Assembly: GCA_963720775.1 (NCBI GenBank)
Contig: CAVRGR010000005.1
Span: 124,001-188,000 of the forward strand
Reading direction: 5' to 3'
DNA from: JAENVT01 sp963720775
Lineage (GTDB): Bacteria; Actinomycetota; Acidimicrobiia; Acidimicrobiales; Ilumatobacteraceae
DNA: 64,000 bases
Numbering within the stretch: position 1 is the first letter of the stretch; each line of letters opens with the position of its first letter. The notes under the pieces are model-generated. The model did not search any database. It was not told the DNA's origin and worked only from the letters and a program-made list of their open reading frames with translations. Shown one piece after another: positions 8,040-16,486 of the stretch. The position numbers and the translations under genes were made by a program.

Positions 8040-8604
8040 GCCGGTCGAAATTACCCGCCGACGTCGGCGGGTTGCGCCGTTCGTCTCGCTGGCCGTCGCC
8101 GCCCTGTTGGCTGCGTTCTTCATCGTCCTGGCCAACAGCAAGGCGGAGAAGCCCGATGTCACCTCGTCGTTCCTGCTCGGCAAGCCGGCACCGAAAGCCG
8201 TCAGCGAAACGCTCGACGGCAAGCCCTTCGACCTCAGCAGGCGCAAGGGAAGTTGGGTGGTGCTCAACTTCTTCCAATCGACCTGCCTGCCGTGCAAGGC
8301 CGAGCATTCGGAGCTCGTGAGGTTCGCCGCGCAGCAGGCCGACATCGCCGACGGCGCCGAGCTGTACACCATAGTCAAGGACGACTCCGACGCGGCGGTC
8401 TCGAAGTGGTTCGCCGAACAGGGTGGCTCGTGGCCGATCGTCAAGGACGACGATGGCTCGATCGCAACAGCGTTCGGGGTCGCTCAGGTTCCGGAAACCT
8501 GGATCATCGACCCCTCGGGAATCGTCGCCCGACGCATACCGACGGTGATCACCGCCGACTTCCTCGCCAATGAACTGCAACTCCTGCGCCAGGCCTACGG
8601 ATGA
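8032..8604 (+). CDS. ccmG: CcmG/DsbE-like membrane-anchored thioredoxin
   Basis: The protein has 190 residues from GTG 8032, overlapping ccmF by 8 bases. A basic start and one membrane helix (about 16-35) are followed by a TlpA/ResA/CcmG-type thioredoxin fold. The active site is CLPC in FFQSTCLPCKAEHS, and the cis-proline loop is VPETWIID. In cytochrome c maturation this protein keeps the apocytochrome CxxCH cysteines reduced. The gene context, between ccmF and ccmH, supports that role more strongly than the sequence alone does. ResA-type redox proteins are the nearest alternative. Confidence 0.88.
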   Translation: MSEPVEITRRRRRVAPFVSLAVAALLAAFFIVLANSKAEKPDVTSSFLLGKPAPKAVSETLDGKPFDLSRRKGSWVVLNFFQSTCLPCKAEHSELVRFAAQQADIADGAELYTIVKDDSDAAVSKWFAEQGGSWPIVKDDDGSIATAFGVAQVPETWIIDPSGIVARRIPTVITADFLANELQLLRQAYG

Positions 8605-9071
8605 AGCAGGCGCTCAAGCGTTGGCCGAGTTGGGTGCTCTTGGTGTTGGTGGTCGCCGGCTTGCTCGCGGTCGGCACGACACGTGATTCCGGCCCGCGCT
8701 CGCCGAAGGAGCGAGTGGAGGACATCAGCAAACGCCTGGCGTGCCCGATCTGCGATGGCGAGACCGTCTTCGAGTCACGCAACGCCGACTCCGAGGCGAT
8801 TCGCGTCGAGATCGCCCGCCAGGTCGACACCGGCACCGTCAGCGACGACCAGATCATCAACTTCATCGCCGAGCGGTTCGGCAGCAAGGTGTTGCTGGTG
8901 CCGCGGGCGACAGGTATCGATGCGCTGGTGTGGGCGTTGCCGGCAGCGGCATTCGTGTGCGCGGTGGTCGGCCTCGGGATGGCCTTCCGCCGATGGAAGT
9001 CGGCGGCCGACACGATTCCGGACGAGGCCGACCGTCAGCTGGTCGCCGATGCTCTGGCGGAGGAGACGTGA
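8601..9071 (+). CDS. ccmH: CcmH/CycL, apocytochrome thiol reductant subunit
   Basis: The protein has 156 residues from ATG 8601, overlapping the upstream stop by 4 bases. It has an N-terminal membrane helix, then the CcmH domain with redox motif CPIC in RLACPICDGETVFES and the downstream helix RVEIARQVDTG, and a second membrane helix (about 112-133). Family members usually read LRCxxCQ; here it is LACPICDG, still a CxxC. CcmH receives electrons from the CcmG-type thioredoxin and reduces apocytochrome c before haem attachment. It overlaps the next gene by 4 bases (GTGA). Confidence 0.88.
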   Translation: MKQALKRWPSWVLLVLVVAGLLAVGTTRDSGPRSPKERVEDISKRLACPICDGETVFESRNADSEAIRVEIARQVDTGTVSDDQIINFIAERFGSKVLLVPRATGIDALVWALPAAAFVCAVVGLGMAFRRWKSAADTIPDEADRQLVADALAEET

Positions 9072-9784
9072 ACCCCGACCAGCTCGCCGAGCTGGAGGAG
9101 CAGCGCCGCTTCCTCCTGCGGTCGATCACCGACCTCGATCGTGAACATCAGTACGGCGACGTCGACGACGATGACTACACGACGTTGCGAGACGGGTACA
9201 CGGCGCGGGCGGCGTCGGTGTTGCGGTCCATCGAAGCCGGCAAGGCGGAGGTTCCACCGCGCCCACCCCGGCGGCCGTTGGTCGTCGCCGCTTGGATCGT
9301 CGGCACCCTGCTCGTTGCCTCGCTCGCCGGCTGGTTGGTCGCCCGCAGCTCGGGTCAACGCCTGCCCGGACAGTCGATCACCGGGGGATTGCCAGGCGAT
9401 GAGATCGCCGTCAAGCTCGCCGAGGCCCGAGAGCTGCTCGGCGTCGATCCGCAGCAGGCGATCCTTCGATACCAGGAGGTGCGCGACCTCCAACCCGACA
9501 ACGTCGAGGCATTGACCTACATGGGTTGGCTGATCGCCCAGAGCAACACGTCGTTGGCCGCATCGGGTGCCGAACTGCTGCGCGGCGCGATCAAGCTCGA
9601 CCCGACGTACGCCGATCCGCACTGCTTCCTGGCCATCACTTCTGCACGGTTCCTGCAGGTACCCGACCTCGACACGGCCCGCAGCGAAGCGCAGGCCTGC
9701 CTCGACAACAACCCACCCTCGCAGATGGTCGACATGATCCGGGGCTTCATCGACGAGCTCGACGCTCCGACCACCACGGGTTGA
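9068..9784 (+). CDS. CcmI/CycH-like TPR protein
   Basis: The protein has 238 residues from GTG 9068. The first 60 residues are charged and helical (EQRRFLLRSITDLDREHQYG), a membrane helix spans about 75-95, and the outer part contains tetratricopeptide-type repeats: ILRYQEVRDLQPDNVEALTYMGW and then LLRGAIKLDPTYADPHCFLA. CcmI/CycH proteins hold the apocytochrome C-terminus during haem ligation. The charged start resembles the segment before the first CcmI helix, including a glutamate-rich LEEQRRFLLR. It is the last gene of the maturation operon. Confidence 0.75.
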   Translation: MNPDQLAELEEQRRFLLRSITDLDREHQYGDVDDDDYTTLRDGYTARAASVLRSIEAGKAEVPPRPPRRPLVVAAWIVGTLLVASLAGWLVARSSGQRLPGQSITGGLPGDEIAVKLAEARELLGVDPQQAILRYQEVRDLQPDNVEALTYMGWLIAQSNTSLAASGAELLRGAIKLDPTYADPHCFLAITSARFLQVPDLDTARSEAQACLDNNPPSQMVDMIRGFIDELDAPTTTG

Positions 9785-9829
9785 ACGGTCCGCGTTCGCG
9801 ATGGGGCGTCGGGAGTACGGTGACAACGT

Positions 9830-10246
9830 ATGAGCATGCCGCCGCCCCCGCCCCCGGGCGATTCGTTCCCCCAGCCACCTCCCGGCTGGCAGTCCGGCGG
9901 TTCGATGCCACCGCAGCCACCCGGTTACCCCTCGTACCCAGGCGGTGCACCGATTCCGGTGAAGCAGGGCAACTCCGGCATTGCCGTCGCGTCATTGGTC
10001 TGCAGTCTGGTCGGGGTGATCCCCTGCTTCTACCTGTTCCAGATCATGGGTCTGTTGGGGGCCATCTTCGGTTTCGTCGGCCTGAAGCAGACGAAGAACG
10101 GCGCCAGAGGCGGCCGCGGCATGGCCATCGCCGGCGTGATCATCGGCCTCGTCCTCGTCGTCGCGTGCATCGCGTTCTGGATCTACTTCGCCACCCACGC
10201 CAACTGCGTCCGCACCGGCGGCAGATGGGAATGCACCACGAAGTGA
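9830..10246 (+). CDS. Proline-rich DUF4190-type membrane protein
   Basis: The protein has 138 residues. The first 45 are rich in Pro, Gly and Ser. Two hydrophobic segments follow: about 50-85 (ASLVCSLVGVIPCFYLFQIMG and beyond) and about 97-120. The phrase GAIFGFVGLKQTKNGARGGRGMAIAGVIIG is characteristic of the DUF4190 family, whose role is unknown. It sits 45 bases after the cytochrome maturation operon and could be read through from it, but nothing links it to that pathway. Confidence 0.7.
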   Translation: MSMPPPPPPGDSFPQPPPGWQSGGSMPPQPPGYPSYPGGAPIPVKQGNSGIAVASLVCSLVGVIPCFYLFQIMGLLGAIFGFVGLKQTKNGARGGRGMAIAGVIIGLVLVVACIAFWIYFATHANCVRTGGRWECTTK

Positions 10247-10265
10247 AGTCCGTGATTGCCAGGTA

Positions 10266-10736
10266 CTAACTCGAACTGACGTCGGGCGGCGGCCACGCGT
10301 GCGCCGTGATGATCTCTCCACCGGCGTCGCGTTCGAGCACCCAAACACTGCCTTTGCGCCAATCGGGCGGGGAAGTGACCTCGCAACCGCGCCGTTGCAA
10401 GGCCGCGATCGCTTCCGGGATGACGTCGCCGTGGCTGCAGAGTGCCGCGGCATGGCCGATCGAGGCAAGCAACTCCAGCACGTCGACACCGCTGTGGCCT
10501 TCCGCGAGGCGCTCGTCGACGGCGACGGCCGCGTCGATTGCTCGAGCCGTGGGCTGGAGTGTTTCGATGCAACGAAGAAATGGGCTGCTGATCAGCGTCT
10601 TCACTCCGGCTGCAACAAGGCTGTCGGCAAGTGCCTTCGCCTGACGATACCCCGCCGTGCTCAGCGGTCGCATTCGGTCATCGCCAGGAAAGTTGCTCCG
10701 GCTACCTGCCTTGCCGTGGCGTACGAGGTAGAGCAT
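10266..10736 (-). CDS. SixA-like histidine phosphatase
   Basis: The protein has 156 residues. It begins with the catalytic motif LVRHGKAG, containing the phosphate-accepting His. The second-arm residues appear in ISSPFLRCIETL, and a later His in CSHGDVIPE completes the phosphatase set. Its short length matches SixA-type phosphohistidine phosphatases rather than phosphoglycerate mutases. The ATG at 10736 shares one base with the upstream stop (TGATG), so I chose it over a longer frame that would overlap the previous gene. Target unknown. Confidence 0.82.
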   Translation of the reverse strand: MLYLVRHGKAGSRSNFPGDDRMRPLSTAGYRQAKALADSLVAAGVKTLISSPFLRCIETLQPTARAIDAAVAVDERLAEGHSGVDVLELLASIGHAAALCSHGDVIPEAIAALQRRGCEVTSPPDWRKGSVWVLERDAGGEIITAHAWPPPDVSSS

Positions 10737-11488
10737 CACGCCTCGCGGGTTGCCAGCATGTGCCGCCCCGAGAGCTGGCGGACCAGCCGGATGTATACGT
10801 AGGTCGTGGCCATGCCCACGATCGCGAAGACGATGTTTGCAGCGATATGGTCGCGGAACCGTTCGGCGAGCGATCGCATCGTCATGCCGGCGCGAAACTG
10901 GCCGGCTACACCTGCGGCCGAGAAGATGCCGAGCAGCGGAACGAGCCCGTAGAGAACCCACCACAGGGTGATGACCGGTGGCACCTCACCGCGCTTCCAA
11001 CCCGGGTCGCCTGGCGCCCACTCGGGGTCGGACCCTCTCCACAGCTCCTTGAACATCAGCCATGGAACGGCATAGATGATGCACGGTGGCACGAACCACG
11101 ATGCGATTCCCCAGCCCGGCCCCCAGGTCTGGCCCGGCCGTCCGATCTTGCGCAAGTTCGCGGCCATGCGGAACATCCAGATCATCGTCAGCACGGCGAT
11201 CGGAACGACCATCAAGCCGATGACAGAGCTCGGATTGACCTGCGCCGAGTCTCTGAACGCTTGCTCGGTGATCGTTCCGTCGAGGAATCGCCTTGCCTGG
11301 CGCGCCAGGCGGACCTGATCGAAGATCGAGACGAGTTGGAGGGGCAGGTAGATCCACAGCAGCACGACCATTGCCTTGGAGATGCTCTTGATCCCCTGGT
11401 ACACGCCCGCGGAGGCGCCGGGGCCGCCATAGGCGACGTACCCGGGGGGCGGTGACATGGGAGGCGGCGGCGGGGGCATGCTGCTCAT
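10736..11488 (-). CDS. DUF4328-type membrane protein
   Basis: The protein has 250 residues with a Pro/Gly-rich cytosolic start (PPPPPPMSPPPGYV) and about five membrane segments (about 38-60, 92-112, 127-147, 170-195 and 212-232). The core around FRMAANLRKIGRPGQTWGPGW and the following IASWFVPP is typical of DUF4328, a membrane family with no assigned function. It is translationally coupled to the downstream phosphatase gene through a TGATG overlap, which suggests joint expression. Confidence 0.75.
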   Translation of the reverse strand: MSSMPPPPPPMSPPPGYVAYGGPGASAGVYQGIKSISKAMVVLLWIYLPLQLVSIFDQVRLARQARRFLDGTITEQAFRDSAQVNPSSVIGLMVVPIAVLTMIWMFRMAANLRKIGRPGQTWGPGWGIASWFVPPCIIYAVPWLMFKELWRGSDPEWAPGDPGWKRGEVPPVITLWWVLYGLVPLLGIFSAAGVAGQFRAGMTMRSLAERFRDHIAANIVFAIVGMATTYVYIRLVRQLSGRHMLATREA

Positions 11489-11560
11489 TGGCAGCCAGCG
11501 TAGGCGAGGTCACAGGGGGCAGCGGTGTAACGCAACGGCTGGTGGGCAACACTGGAGTGC

Positions 11561-12172
<612 letters not shown>

Positions 12173-12268
12173 CCGCGTCGGGCAACGGTCGTAAGGTGCG
12201 GCAGGTCCCCCCGTCCGGCGTCGTGGGGCGGTACGGATGCGCCTGATGGGCAGCGTCGTTCCAGCGAT

Positions 12269-12368
12269 CTTGGGCGCGAATGTGGAAGCTCGCCTTCCGA
12301 TTTCGGGCCCATTGAACCTGCTTGGACGGAAAATCAGAGGGCGGGCTTCCAAGATCGCGCCCATGGGG
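12269..12368. repeat. Structured interspersed repeat, copy A
   Basis: This is a 100-base element in the gap between two convergent genes. It has terminal inverted repeats TGGGCGCGA (12271-12279) and TCGCGCCCA (12355-12363), an internal hairpin GGAAG-N5-CTTCC (12284-12298), and a core CCCATTGAACCTGCTTGGACG. A second copy at 38770-38870 has the same ends, the same core with three changes, and nearly the same length. Possible roles are a palindromic repeat, a structured RNA or a two-way terminator. The remaining intergenic bases here show nothing else. Confidence 0.7.
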
Positions 12369-12426
12369 TTGATTGCGCGGCGACCGAGTAGCGATCGCCG
12401 ATACGGCGACCTGTATCCGTGCGCAG

Positions 12427-13575
12427 TCAGCTGATCTTCAGGGCGGAGTTGTAGACCTTCTTGGACTTGAGGTCGACGGCGATTCGCCGGGCCATCTCGT
12501 GGAAGAGCTTGGCCGCCTCGCTGTCGGGGTCGGCGATGGTGATGGGTACCCCGTCGTCGCCGCCTTCACGCAACTCGGGCACCAGCGGCAACTTGCCGAG
12601 CAACGGCACGCCCAGCTCGTCGGCCAGTTCCTGACCACCGCCGCTTCCGAAGATCTCGTAGCGCTTGCCGTCGTCGCCGGTGAACCAGCTCATGTTCTCG
12701 ATCACGCCCTTGACCGTCATGTTGACCTTGGCCGCCATGGCCGCTGACAACGCAGCGACCTTCTGCGCGGCCGGCTGCGGGGTGGTGACGACGTACACCT
12801 CGGCGCGAGGCAGGTACTGGCTGAGGCTCAGGGCGATGTCGCCCGTGCCGGGGGGCATGTCGACCATCAGGAAGTCGGGCTCGTCCCAGAAGACGTCGGT
12901 GAGGAACTGCTCGAGCGCCTTGTGCAACATCGGACCACGCCACACCACGGCCTGTCCTTCCGGCACGAAGTAGCCGATCGAGATGCACCGAACGCCGTAG
13001 CTCTCCGGTGGCACGAGCATCTGGTCGATCACGACCGGATCGCGGTCGGCGCCGAGCATGCGCGGGATGGAGAAGCCGTAGATGTCGGCGTCGACGATGC
13101 CGACCGAATAGCCCTGCTGGGCGAGGGCGACGGCGAGGTTGACGGTGACGCTCGACTTGCCGACTCCGCCCTTGCCCGACGAGATGAGCAACGGCCGCGT
13201 CTTGGAGCCAGGCTCTGCGAATGGCACTGTGCGACCCTCGGCATGTCCGTGCGCCGTGCCCTGGCCCGCCGTATCACCGGGGTTGCCGTGCAGCATGATG
13301 CGCACGGCTTCGCGCTCCTGGTCGGTCATCACGGTGAAGTCGAGAGCCACTCGGCTGACACCGGGCAGCGGCGCGACGGCGGCGGTGACCCGGTTGGTGA
13401 TCTCGTTGCGCAAGGGGCATCCGGCCACGGTGAGCGCGATCTGGACGTCGAGCACTCCGTCGTCGCCGAGCGTCGCCCGGCGGACCATTCCGAGGTCGAC
13501 GATGGAGCGCCGCAGCTCGGGATCCTCCACGGGTCGGAGAGCCTCGATGATCTGCTCGTTCGTGGTTGCCGGCAT
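12427..13575 (-). CDS. mrp: Mrp/ApbC/Nbp35-type iron-sulfur carrier ATPase
   Basis: The protein has 382 residues. An N-terminal DUF59/MIP18 domain (about 1-90) contains DPELRRSIVDLGMV and the conserved Cys in AGCPLRNEI. A P-loop ATPase domain follows, with GKGGVGKSS and PPGTGDIAL. Mrp proteins hold and pass on Fe-S clusters. The CxxC that binds the cluster in many Mrp proteins, after NMS, is absent here (NMSWFTGDDGKRYEIFG), as I recall for other actinobacterial forms. Start ATG 13575 has GGAAAGAG just upstream; a longer frame starting at 13668 would run into the divergent promoter. Confidence 0.9.
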   Translation of the reverse strand: MPATTNEQIIEALRPVEDPELRRSIVDLGMVRRATLGDDGVLDVQIALTVAGCPLRNEITNRVTAAVAPLPGVSRVALDFTVMTDQEREAVRIMLHGNPGDTAGQGTAHGHAEGRTVPFAEPGSKTRPLLISSGKGGVGKSSVTVNLAVALAQQGYSVGIVDADIYGFSIPRMLGADRDPVVIDQMLVPPESYGVRCISIGYFVPEGQAVVWRGPMLHKALEQFLTDVFWDEPDFLMVDMPPGTGDIALSLSQYLPRAEVYVVTTPQPAAQKVAALSAAMAAKVNMTVKGVIENMSWFTGDDGKRYEIFGSGGGQELADELGVPLLGKLPLVPELREGGDDGVPITIADPDSEAAKLFHEMARRIAVDLKSKKVYNSALKIS

Positions 13576-13621
13576 GGTGACTCTTTCCGAGGACTGGTCG
13601 TGGGACGTGGATCGCAGCGAA

Positions 13622-13644
13622 TTACCACTACGCAGATAGGTAGA
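13622..13644. promoter_or_regulatory. Possible operator in the Mrp/SufR-like divergent promoter
   Basis: The 77-base gap between the divergent mrp and regulator genes contains nested inverted repeats: TACC (13623-13626) with GGTA (13639-13642), and CTAC (13628-13631) with GTAG (13640-13643). The site lies about 10 bases before the regulator start, so it would block transcription or translation if bound. Matching it to the regulator is inference from position. Confidence 0.3.
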
Positions 13645-13652
13645 ATACCGGC

Positions 13653-14381
13653 GTGGCCGCGAACACACCTAGCGCTGCGATGGCATCAGGTGCATTCACC
13701 GCGACGGTGTCGGCCATCACCAACGCCTTCGGCGACCCCACCCGCAGGGGGATCTACCTGTTCGCCCGCGAGCGCGAAGAGGGCGTGACCGCGTCACAGG
13801 TGGCCGAGCAGTTCGGCCTGCATCCCAACGTCGCCCGCCACCACCTCGACCGACTCGCCGCCGGTGGTTACCTCGAAGTCGCAGTCGAACGTGCCGAGGG
13901 CGCCGGAGCCGGTCGACCGTCGAAGCACTATCGCTCGGTGGCCAACGTGTCCATCGACGTCCCGGTGCGCAGCGACGACCTCGTCCTGTCGCTGCTCGGC
14001 AAGGCACTGGCGTTGCTGCCCAGCGAACAAGCCGAGGCGATGGCCGAGGCCGTCGGCCAGGAGTACGGCCAGGCCATGGCTGCGGGCTTGTCGGGTCCCG
14101 ATGTTGCTGCCGGCCAACGCAGTCTTCGTTCGGCCATGCAGGCCGTGGCCGACGCGCTCACCGCACACGGATTCGCGGCGCATGCGGATCAGCGCAACAA
14201 CCAACTGCGCATCGTCAACAACCACTGCCCGTTCGGCGACGTGGCCATCGAGCATCCTGTCATCTGTGCCGTCGACCGGGGCATGGTCAAAGGCATGCTG
14301 GGTGCGTTGTGCGGCGACACCGACGTCAGTACCGAAGCCTCGTTGCCGCAGGGCGACACCTTCTGCGCGACGACCTTCTGA
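13653..14381 (+). CDS. SufR-like iron-sulfur-sensing winged-helix regulator
   Basis: The protein has 242 residues from GTG 13653. The N-terminal winged helix includes GDPTRRGIYLFARE and TASQVAEQFGLHPNVARHHLDRLAAGGYL. The C-terminal domain has cysteines Cys192, Cys205 and Cys220 in NNHCPF, HPVICAVDRG and GALCGD. This pattern resembles SufR, a repressor of iron-sulfur assembly genes that uses an Fe-S cluster as sensor. The gene is divergent from mrp, an iron-sulfur carrier, which fits control of cluster trafficking. An extra Cys238 near the end is of unknown relevance. Confidence 0.75.
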   Translation: MAANTPSAAMASGAFTATVSAITNAFGDPTRRGIYLFAREREEGVTASQVAEQFGLHPNVARHHLDRLAAGGYLEVAVERAEGAGAGRPSKHYRSVANVSIDVPVRSDDLVLSLLGKALALLPSEQAEAMAEAVGQEYGQAMAAGLSGPDVAAGQRSLRSAMQAVADALTAHGFAAHADQRNNQLRIVNNHCPFGDVAIEHPVICAVDRGMVKGMLGALCGDTDVSTEASLPQGDTFCATTF

Positions 14382-14385
14382 GCCG

Positions 14386-15030
14386 CTACTTGCGCAGCTT
14401 GGCGTACTCGGCAACACGACCGATCGTCTCTTCGTCGCACTTGGCCATCGCCCCGCAATCGAACGGCGGTTGCGGGTCGTACTCGATCATCAGCTGAGCC
14501 GCCTGTGCTGCAGTGCGATCGACCAGTAGCTCGACGAGCCGCAGAGCCATGTCGATCCCGCTCGACACGCCGGCGGCCGTGATGATCCTGCGATCCAGGT
14601 GCTCCACAACGCGCTGCGGCGTGGCGACAGCACCGGTCGCCTCCAACTCTGCGTAGCACGCCCAGTGCGTTGTCGCCGTCAGCCCGTCCAGCAGGCCGGC
14701 GCCACCGAGAACCAGCGATCCAGTACACACGGATGTCGTGAACGTCGTCGATTCGTGAGCCGCGCGAACCCAGGCAAGCACGCGCTCGTCGTGCACCAGT
14801 GGCCGGGTTCCGACGCCGCCTGGGAAGACCACGATGTCGGGTGCGGCCATCTCCTCGAAGGTGGCATCGATGGTGATGCCGAGCATGCCGTTCTCGCTGC
14901 GCACCTCGCCGCGCTCGTGGCCGACGAAGGTGACGTCGATCGACGGTATTCGCTGCAGCACCTCGTACGGCCCGATGGCATCGAGCGCGGTGAACCGTGG
15001 AAACAGCGGGATCGCTACGTGCAGTGACAT
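14386..15030 (-). CDS. DJ-1/PfpI family protein, isonitrile hydratase-like
   Basis: The protein has 214 residues with the DJ-1/PfpI fold. The nucleophile elbow is TTSVCTGSLVLGGAGLLDG, and the family's glutamate lies early in AIGPYEVL. GSLVLGGAGLLDGLTATTHW is shared with isonitrile hydratases and with the sensor half of GlxA-type regulators. No DNA-binding domain follows; the C-terminus instead carries PPFDCGAM, as in InhA-type hydratases. It lies 12 bases downstream of a GlxA-like regulator gene on the same strand. The substrate is not certain. Confidence 0.78.
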   Translation of the reverse strand: MSLHVAIPLFPRFTALDAIGPYEVLQRIPSIDVTFVGHERGEVRSENGMLGITIDATFEEMAAPDIVVFPGGVGTRPLVHDERVLAWVRAAHESTTFTTSVCTGSLVLGGAGLLDGLTATTHWACYAELEATGAVATPQRVVEHLDRRIITAAGVSSGIDMALRLVELLVDRTAAQAAQLMIEYDPQPPFDCGAMAKCDEETIGRVAEYAKLRK

Positions 15031-15042
15031 GAAGGGTCCTCT

Positions 15043-16075
15043 CTACGATGCCGCGTGGAGGCGTCGCACATTGTCGGGGGAATCGGAACGGAACCGACGC
15101 CGGTAGGCATCGGGTGGAACGCCCACTCGTCGTTGGAACGCGCGTCGGAGCGATTCGGCGGTGCCGAAGCCGCAGTTCGTGGCGACGACGTCGAGCGACG
15201 CGGCGGTGCTCTCGAGCTCGGCGCGTGCTGCCTCGACGCGCACCCGCTCGACGTAGCGGGCCGGCGTCTCACCCACCTCCGCCGTGAACACGCGGCTGAA
15301 GTGGCGGCCACTCATCGCGGCGCGCTCGAGCGAGCAGATCGAGTCGATGGTCAGCCGCAGGGTGGACGTCGATGTAGTCCTGCGTGAGACGCACGGTCGA
15401 GCGGGCGGCGCGGGGCACCCACACGGGTGCGGCGAACTGGGTCTGGCCGCCGGGACGATGGAGGAACATGACCATCCACCGCGCCACCGTTTGGGCGATG
15501 TCGCCGCCATAGTCGGCCTCGACCATCGCCAGTGCGAGATCGATGCCTGCGGTCACTCCGGCCGAGGTCCACACGTTGCCGTCGCGGCGGTAGATCGGAT
15601 CGGGATCGACGACGAGGCGCGGGTACTCGTCGGCCAACTGCTGTGCTCGCGCCCAATGGGTGGTGACGGTTCGACCATCGAGCAAGCCGGCCTCGGCAGC
15701 GATGAACGTTCCGGTGCAAACGGTCGCGATCCGACGACTGTCCTCAGCGGCAGCTCGTATCCACTCGATCAACCGGCGGTCGTAGCGGGCAGTGCGAGAA
15801 CCGTCGCCACCGGGGATCAGCAGCGTGTCGATCTTCGTACGTGCCACGGGAAACGCAGTCGTGCCGATCAGCAGCCCACTCTCCGATCGGATGGGGCTGC
15901 CCTGGCGGGAGACGAGCATGAGGTCGTACCCGGCGGCCTTTCGGCCTGAGGAGGCCAGCACGGCTGTTGCCCCGGCGAACACCTCGTGCGGTCCGATTGC
16001 GTCGAGCGGCTGCATGCCGTCGAAGGCGACGATGATCACTGATCGGCGGGCCACACCCCGATCTTCGCTGGCCAC
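15043..16075 (-). pseudogene. GlxA-type DJ-1/AraC regulator, interrupted by a frameshift
   Basis: The first part (from 16075) is a DJ-1/PfpI sensor domain with nucleophile ATVCTGTF and GLLDGRTVTTHW. It reads on to LDLLAR near the junction. The AraC-type DNA-binding half continues in another frame: AAMSGRHFSRVFTAEVGETP, then CGFGTAESLRRAFQRRVG. The frame changes by one base around 15312-15330, inside a run of GCGC repeats. Joined together, the product would be a normal regulator of about 340 residues. It likely controls the adjacent isonitrile hydratase-like gene. Either a recent mutation or a sequence error would explain the break. Confidence 0.8.
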
Positions 16076-16194
16076 GCCGCTGTCGTCAATGACATGGTCC
16101 CAACGAATCAGGACATTGCGCCGTCGCTGCGTCGAAGTTCCATCTCCGCCGTTCTGTCCCTACGATGGTCGTGACTCCATTGGAAAGGACCGAC

Positions 16195-16428
16195 GTGGAC
16201 GTACGCATCGGCGTCACCCAAGCTCCTCGCGAGCTCACCATCGAGCTGGCCGAGGATCTCGACCGAGAAGCTCTGAAGACCAAGGTCGAGGCAGCGCTTT
16301 CGGGTGCGGTCGACGTGCTCTGGTTGACCGACAAGCGCAACCGCGACGTCGGCGTGTCCGCGGCGAAGATCGCCTACGTGGAGATCGGCTCGCCCGATGG
16401 TGATCGCAAGATCGGCTTCAGCGGCTGA
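16195..16428 (+). CDS. DUF3107 family protein
   Basis: The protein has 77 residues. It starts at GTG 16195 with GGAAAGGA (16182-16189) as ribosome site, giving the typical beginning VDVRIGVTQAPRELTIEL. The segments VEAALSGAVDVLWLTDKR and SAAKIAYVEIG also fit DUF3107, a short protein found almost only in actinobacteria. Its function is unknown. A longer frame starts at 16165 but lacks a ribosome site and extends beyond the family's N-terminus. Confidence 0.85.
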   Translation: MDVRIGVTQAPRELTIELAEDLDREALKTKVEAALSGAVDVLWLTDKRNRDVGVSAAKIAYVEIGSPDGDRKIGFSG

Positions 16429-16486
16429 TCGACGCTGTGTGACCGTGCGGCCATGCCGCCGCGCGTCCGAGTGCTAGAACCACTGC

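Noticed and set aside
12237..12434. Short plus-strand frame covering repeat copy A
   Set aside because: It follows the repeat's structure rather than a protein pattern, and has no counterpart in copy B.
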